64,000 bases of DNA from Bacillus sp. FJAT-25509 (lineage in GTDB: Bacteria > Bacillota > Bacilli > Bacillales > Bacillaceae_G), in NCBI RefSeq assembly GCF_001420605.1, contig NZ_LJIZ01000013.1, positions 62,001 through 126,000 of the forward strand, written 5' to 3'. The notes under the pieces were generated by a model, which had not been told where the DNA came from, searched no databases, and saw nothing but the letters and a program-made list of their open reading frames with translations. Shown piece after piece: positions 62,198 to 64,000 of this stretch (position 1 is its first letter; every line of letters starts with the position of its first letter). Position numbers and translations under genes: made by a program.

Positions 62198-63198
62198 TGA
62201 TAGAAAATCTTCTACAAAGTACACCGTCTTGGATTAATTTTCTCATCTATTTAGGCTTAGGCGTTATTTTTCTATTTGTAGTTTTAGGTTTCGTTACGTT
62301 TGGAATCCTATCAGAACGTAAAGTAATGGGTTTCATGCAAGGTCGTATTGGACCTAACCAAGTTGGTGGACGTTATGGTTTACTTCAAACTGTTGCTGAC
62401 GTATTAAAACTACTTTTAAAAGAAGATACAATTCCAAAAGCGGCAGATAAACCATTATTTATACTTGCACCGATCATTGCATTTGCACCAGCGTTTATGG
62501 TATTAGCAACTCTACCTTTTACAGATAACTTACAGTTTGCTGATATTGGTGTTGGATTACTTTACTATATTGCTGTTTCAGGATTAACAACAGTTGGTGT
62601 TGTTACAGCGGGGTGGGCTTCAAATAACAAGTACTCACTTATTGGTGGTATGCGTGCTGCAGCACAGATGATTTCATACGAAATTCCGTTAGTAATGAGC
62701 GTATTAGGTGTTATTTTATTAACTGGAAGCTTAAATTTAAATGATATTGTTAATGCACAAGGGAATGTATGGTTCATTGTAACTCAGCCGATTGCTTTTA
62801 TCGTTTTCTTAATCGCAGCCGTAGCAGAATTAAACCGTACACCTTTTGACTTACCTGAGGCTGAGTCAGAACTAGTAGCAGGTTATCATACAGAGTTTTC
62901 AGGATTCCGTTGGGCATTCTTTATGCTTTCAGAGTATGTTTACTTTTTTGCAATGTGTTCGTTAATTACGATTCTATTTTTAGGCGGATGGAAACCAATT
63001 GCGGGTCTAGACTTTATTCCTGGAGCTGTTTGGTTCTCTTTAAAATTTAGTGTAATTTTATATTTATTAATTTGGTTCCGTGTAACATTCCCACGTTTAC
63101 GTGCTGATCAATTAATGGAGTTCGGTTGGAAAGTATTGTTACCAGTTTCATTAGCTAATATTTTAATAACTGCATTAGTAAAAAGCTTGTTCTTCTAA
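62197..63198 (+). CDS. nuoH: NADH-quinone oxidoreductase subunit H
   Basis: 333 aa, eight membrane spans. Family blocks ERKVMGFMQGRIGPNQVG, QTVADVLKLLLKED, AELNRTPFDLPEAESELVAGYHTEFSG and WFRVTFPRLRADQLM. Links the quinone site with the proton pump arm. Confidence 0.97.
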   Translation: MIENLLQSTPSWINFLIYLGLGVIFLFVVLGFVTFGILSERKVMGFMQGRIGPNQVGGRYGLLQTVADVLKLLLKEDTIPKAADKPLFILAPIIAFAPAFMVLATLPFTDNLQFADIGVGLLYYIAVSGLTTVGVVTAGWASNNKYSLIGGMRAAAQMISYEIPLVMSVLGVILLTGSLNLNDIVNAQGNVWFIVTQPIAFIVFLIAAVAELNRTPFDLPEAESELVAGYHTEFSGFRWAFFMLSEYVYFFAMCSLITILFLGGWKPIAGLDFIPGAVWFSLKFSVILYLLIWFRVTFPRLRADQLMEFGWKVLLPVSLANILITALVKSLFF

Positions 63199-63229
63199 AC
63201 AAATAGACCAATCTAAAGGGGTGTGAGTC

Positions 63230-63649
63230 ATGATTGGGTTAGTAAAAGGTTTAAAATATACTCTTCAAAATTTAACGCGCGAGAAAGTGACGTATGATTA
63301 TCCAAATCAGCCGATTCCGTTACCAGATCGTTTTCGTGGAATTCAAAAGTTTTATCCAGAAAAATGTATTGTTTGTAATCAGTGTTCAGCAATCTGTCCA
63401 ACAGACTGTATTACATTAACTGGGAAAAAACATCCTGATCCTACGAAAAAAGGAAAAATTATCGACACATATGATATTAATTTCGAGATTTGTATTTTAT
63501 GTGATTTATGTACAGAAGTTTGTCCAACAGAAGCGATTATTATGACTAATAACTTTGAACTTGCTGAATATTCACGTGATGAATTATTTAAAGACCTTCA
63601 ATGGCTTGATGAAAATGATCAAAACATTCGAAAGGAGAATAAAGCATGA
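63230..63649 (+). CDS. nuoI: NADH-quinone oxidoreductase subunit I
   Basis: 139 aa with two 4Fe-4S motifs, CIVCNQCSAICPTDC and CILCDLCTEVCPTEA (clusters N6a and N6b). In this EFG-less layout it is the entry point for electrons. RBS AAAGGGGTG. Overlaps nuoJ by 4 bases. Confidence 0.96.
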   Translation: MIGLVKGLKYTLQNLTREKVTYDYPNQPIPLPDRFRGIQKFYPEKCIVCNQCSAICPTDCITLTGKKHPDPTKKGKIIDTYDINFEICILCDLCTEVCPTEAIIMTNNFELAEYSRDELFKDLQWLDENDQNIRKENKA

Positions 63650-64000
63650 GTGGTTTTGTAGTTGCTTTCTTTCTTCTTTCTTTATCAGCCATTTTAGGTG
63701 GCGTAATGATGTTAAACTCAACGAAAGTTATGCATATGATGCTTTCACTTGTTTTAACATTCATTAGTATTGCAGGGATTTATGTCCTACTATCAGCTGA
63801 ATTCGTAGCTGTTGTTCAAATTCTTATTTATTCCGGTGCAGTAACAATCTTAATGATTTTTGGAATCATGTTAACGAAACATGATATTGAAAGTGAAAAG
63901 CCAAAAAGAAATTGGAGAAACATTGCTGCATTTATCGGTATTGTTGCATTTGGAGTCGTTATGTTTTTAGGTGTAAATGGACTTTCAATTGATGCACCAG
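63646..64000 (+). CDS. nuoJ: NADH-quinone oxidoreductase subunit J (partial, cut by window end)
   Basis: Starts at ATG 63646 overlapping the nuoI stop (RBS AAAGGAG). 118 residues are visible without stop. Spans MSGFVVAFFLLSLSAILGG, MLSLVLTFISIAGIYVLLSAEF and VQILIYSGAVTILMIFGIML match NuoJ, with the conserved Y-x-G-A block. Confidence 0.93.
   Translation, partial: MSGFVVAFFLLSLSAILGGVMMLNSTKVMHMMLSLVLTFISIAGIYVLLSAEFVAVVQILIYSGAVTILMIFGIMLTKHDIESEKPKRNWRNIAAFIGIVAFGVVMFLGVNGLSIDAP

Overview
The window is about 64 kb of an AT-rich genome from an endospore-forming Firmicute of the family Bacillaceae. The evidence is the sporulation genes (spo0F, spoIIR, sigI/rsgI), the Shine-Dalgarno-rich gene starts with frequent TTG/GTG codons, and gene order that follows the Bacillus subtilis ywj-ywl-upp-atp region. 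An atp operon followed by a nuo operon and a type-B L31 gene after rho resemble the B. cereus side of the family more than B. subtilis, which lacks nuo. A Gottfriedia- or Priestia-like genus is a guess only.

Layout. 1-302: end of argS. 498-3882: a SigI stress module (secreted DUF5667 protein, sigma factor SigI, membrane anti-sigma RsgI) with a SigI-type promoter in front. 3940-6730 (minus): a frameshifted NTF2-like gene, UV endonuclease UvsE and a cardiolipin synthase. 6823-15295: fatty-acid/short-chain acyl-CoA degradation (FadR operator, fadF, thiolase, acdA, fused B12 mutase icmF) with cre sites. 15564-24759: rpoE, pyrG (with the CTP-sensing leader), ywjG, spo0F, fbaA, murAB, glpX, rho. 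24919-28148: rpmE2, tdk, prfA, prmC. 28286-30045: two overlapping RimK-type ATP-grasp ligases. 30121-36795: a broken small ORF, spoIIR, ywlB, a DnaA-box cluster, ywlC/tsaC, mntP, ywlE, rpiB, ywlG, glyA. 37022-43742: DoxX, a GC-rich repeat, upp, then the deoxynucleoside group deoR-deoC-cdd-nupC with a DeoR operator, and an AmiS/UreI channel. 43918-46122: a Vpr-like subtilase. 46164-53704: atpZ-I-B-E-F-H-A-G-D-C. 53781-54049: a 13-unit repeat with 21-bp period. 54248-58494: NERD protein, TetR regulator and an EmrA/EmrB-type efflux pair. 58566-64000: nuoA-B-C-D-H-I-J (nuoJ cut by the window end), with no nuoEFG between nuoD and nuoH.

How the parts work together. Most of the window is core metabolism and information processing in conserved order. 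Regulation can be read directly at several points: SigI promoter, FadR box over the fadF promoter, cre sites (acdA, nupC, atp leader, perhaps fbaA and fadF), the pyrG reiterative-initiation attenuator, a SigH promoter for spo0F, and the DeoR palindrome at -58 to -43 of the deoC promoter. The least explained items are the 21-bp repeat with two covarying unit types, the DnaA-box clusters at ywlB/ywlC and upstream of nuoA, the Lys/Ala repeat extension of NuoC in a complex I lacking its NADH module, the tandem ATP-grasp pair, and two single-base frameshifts in A-runs. Function calls are from reading the protein sequences and remembered families; no database search was run.
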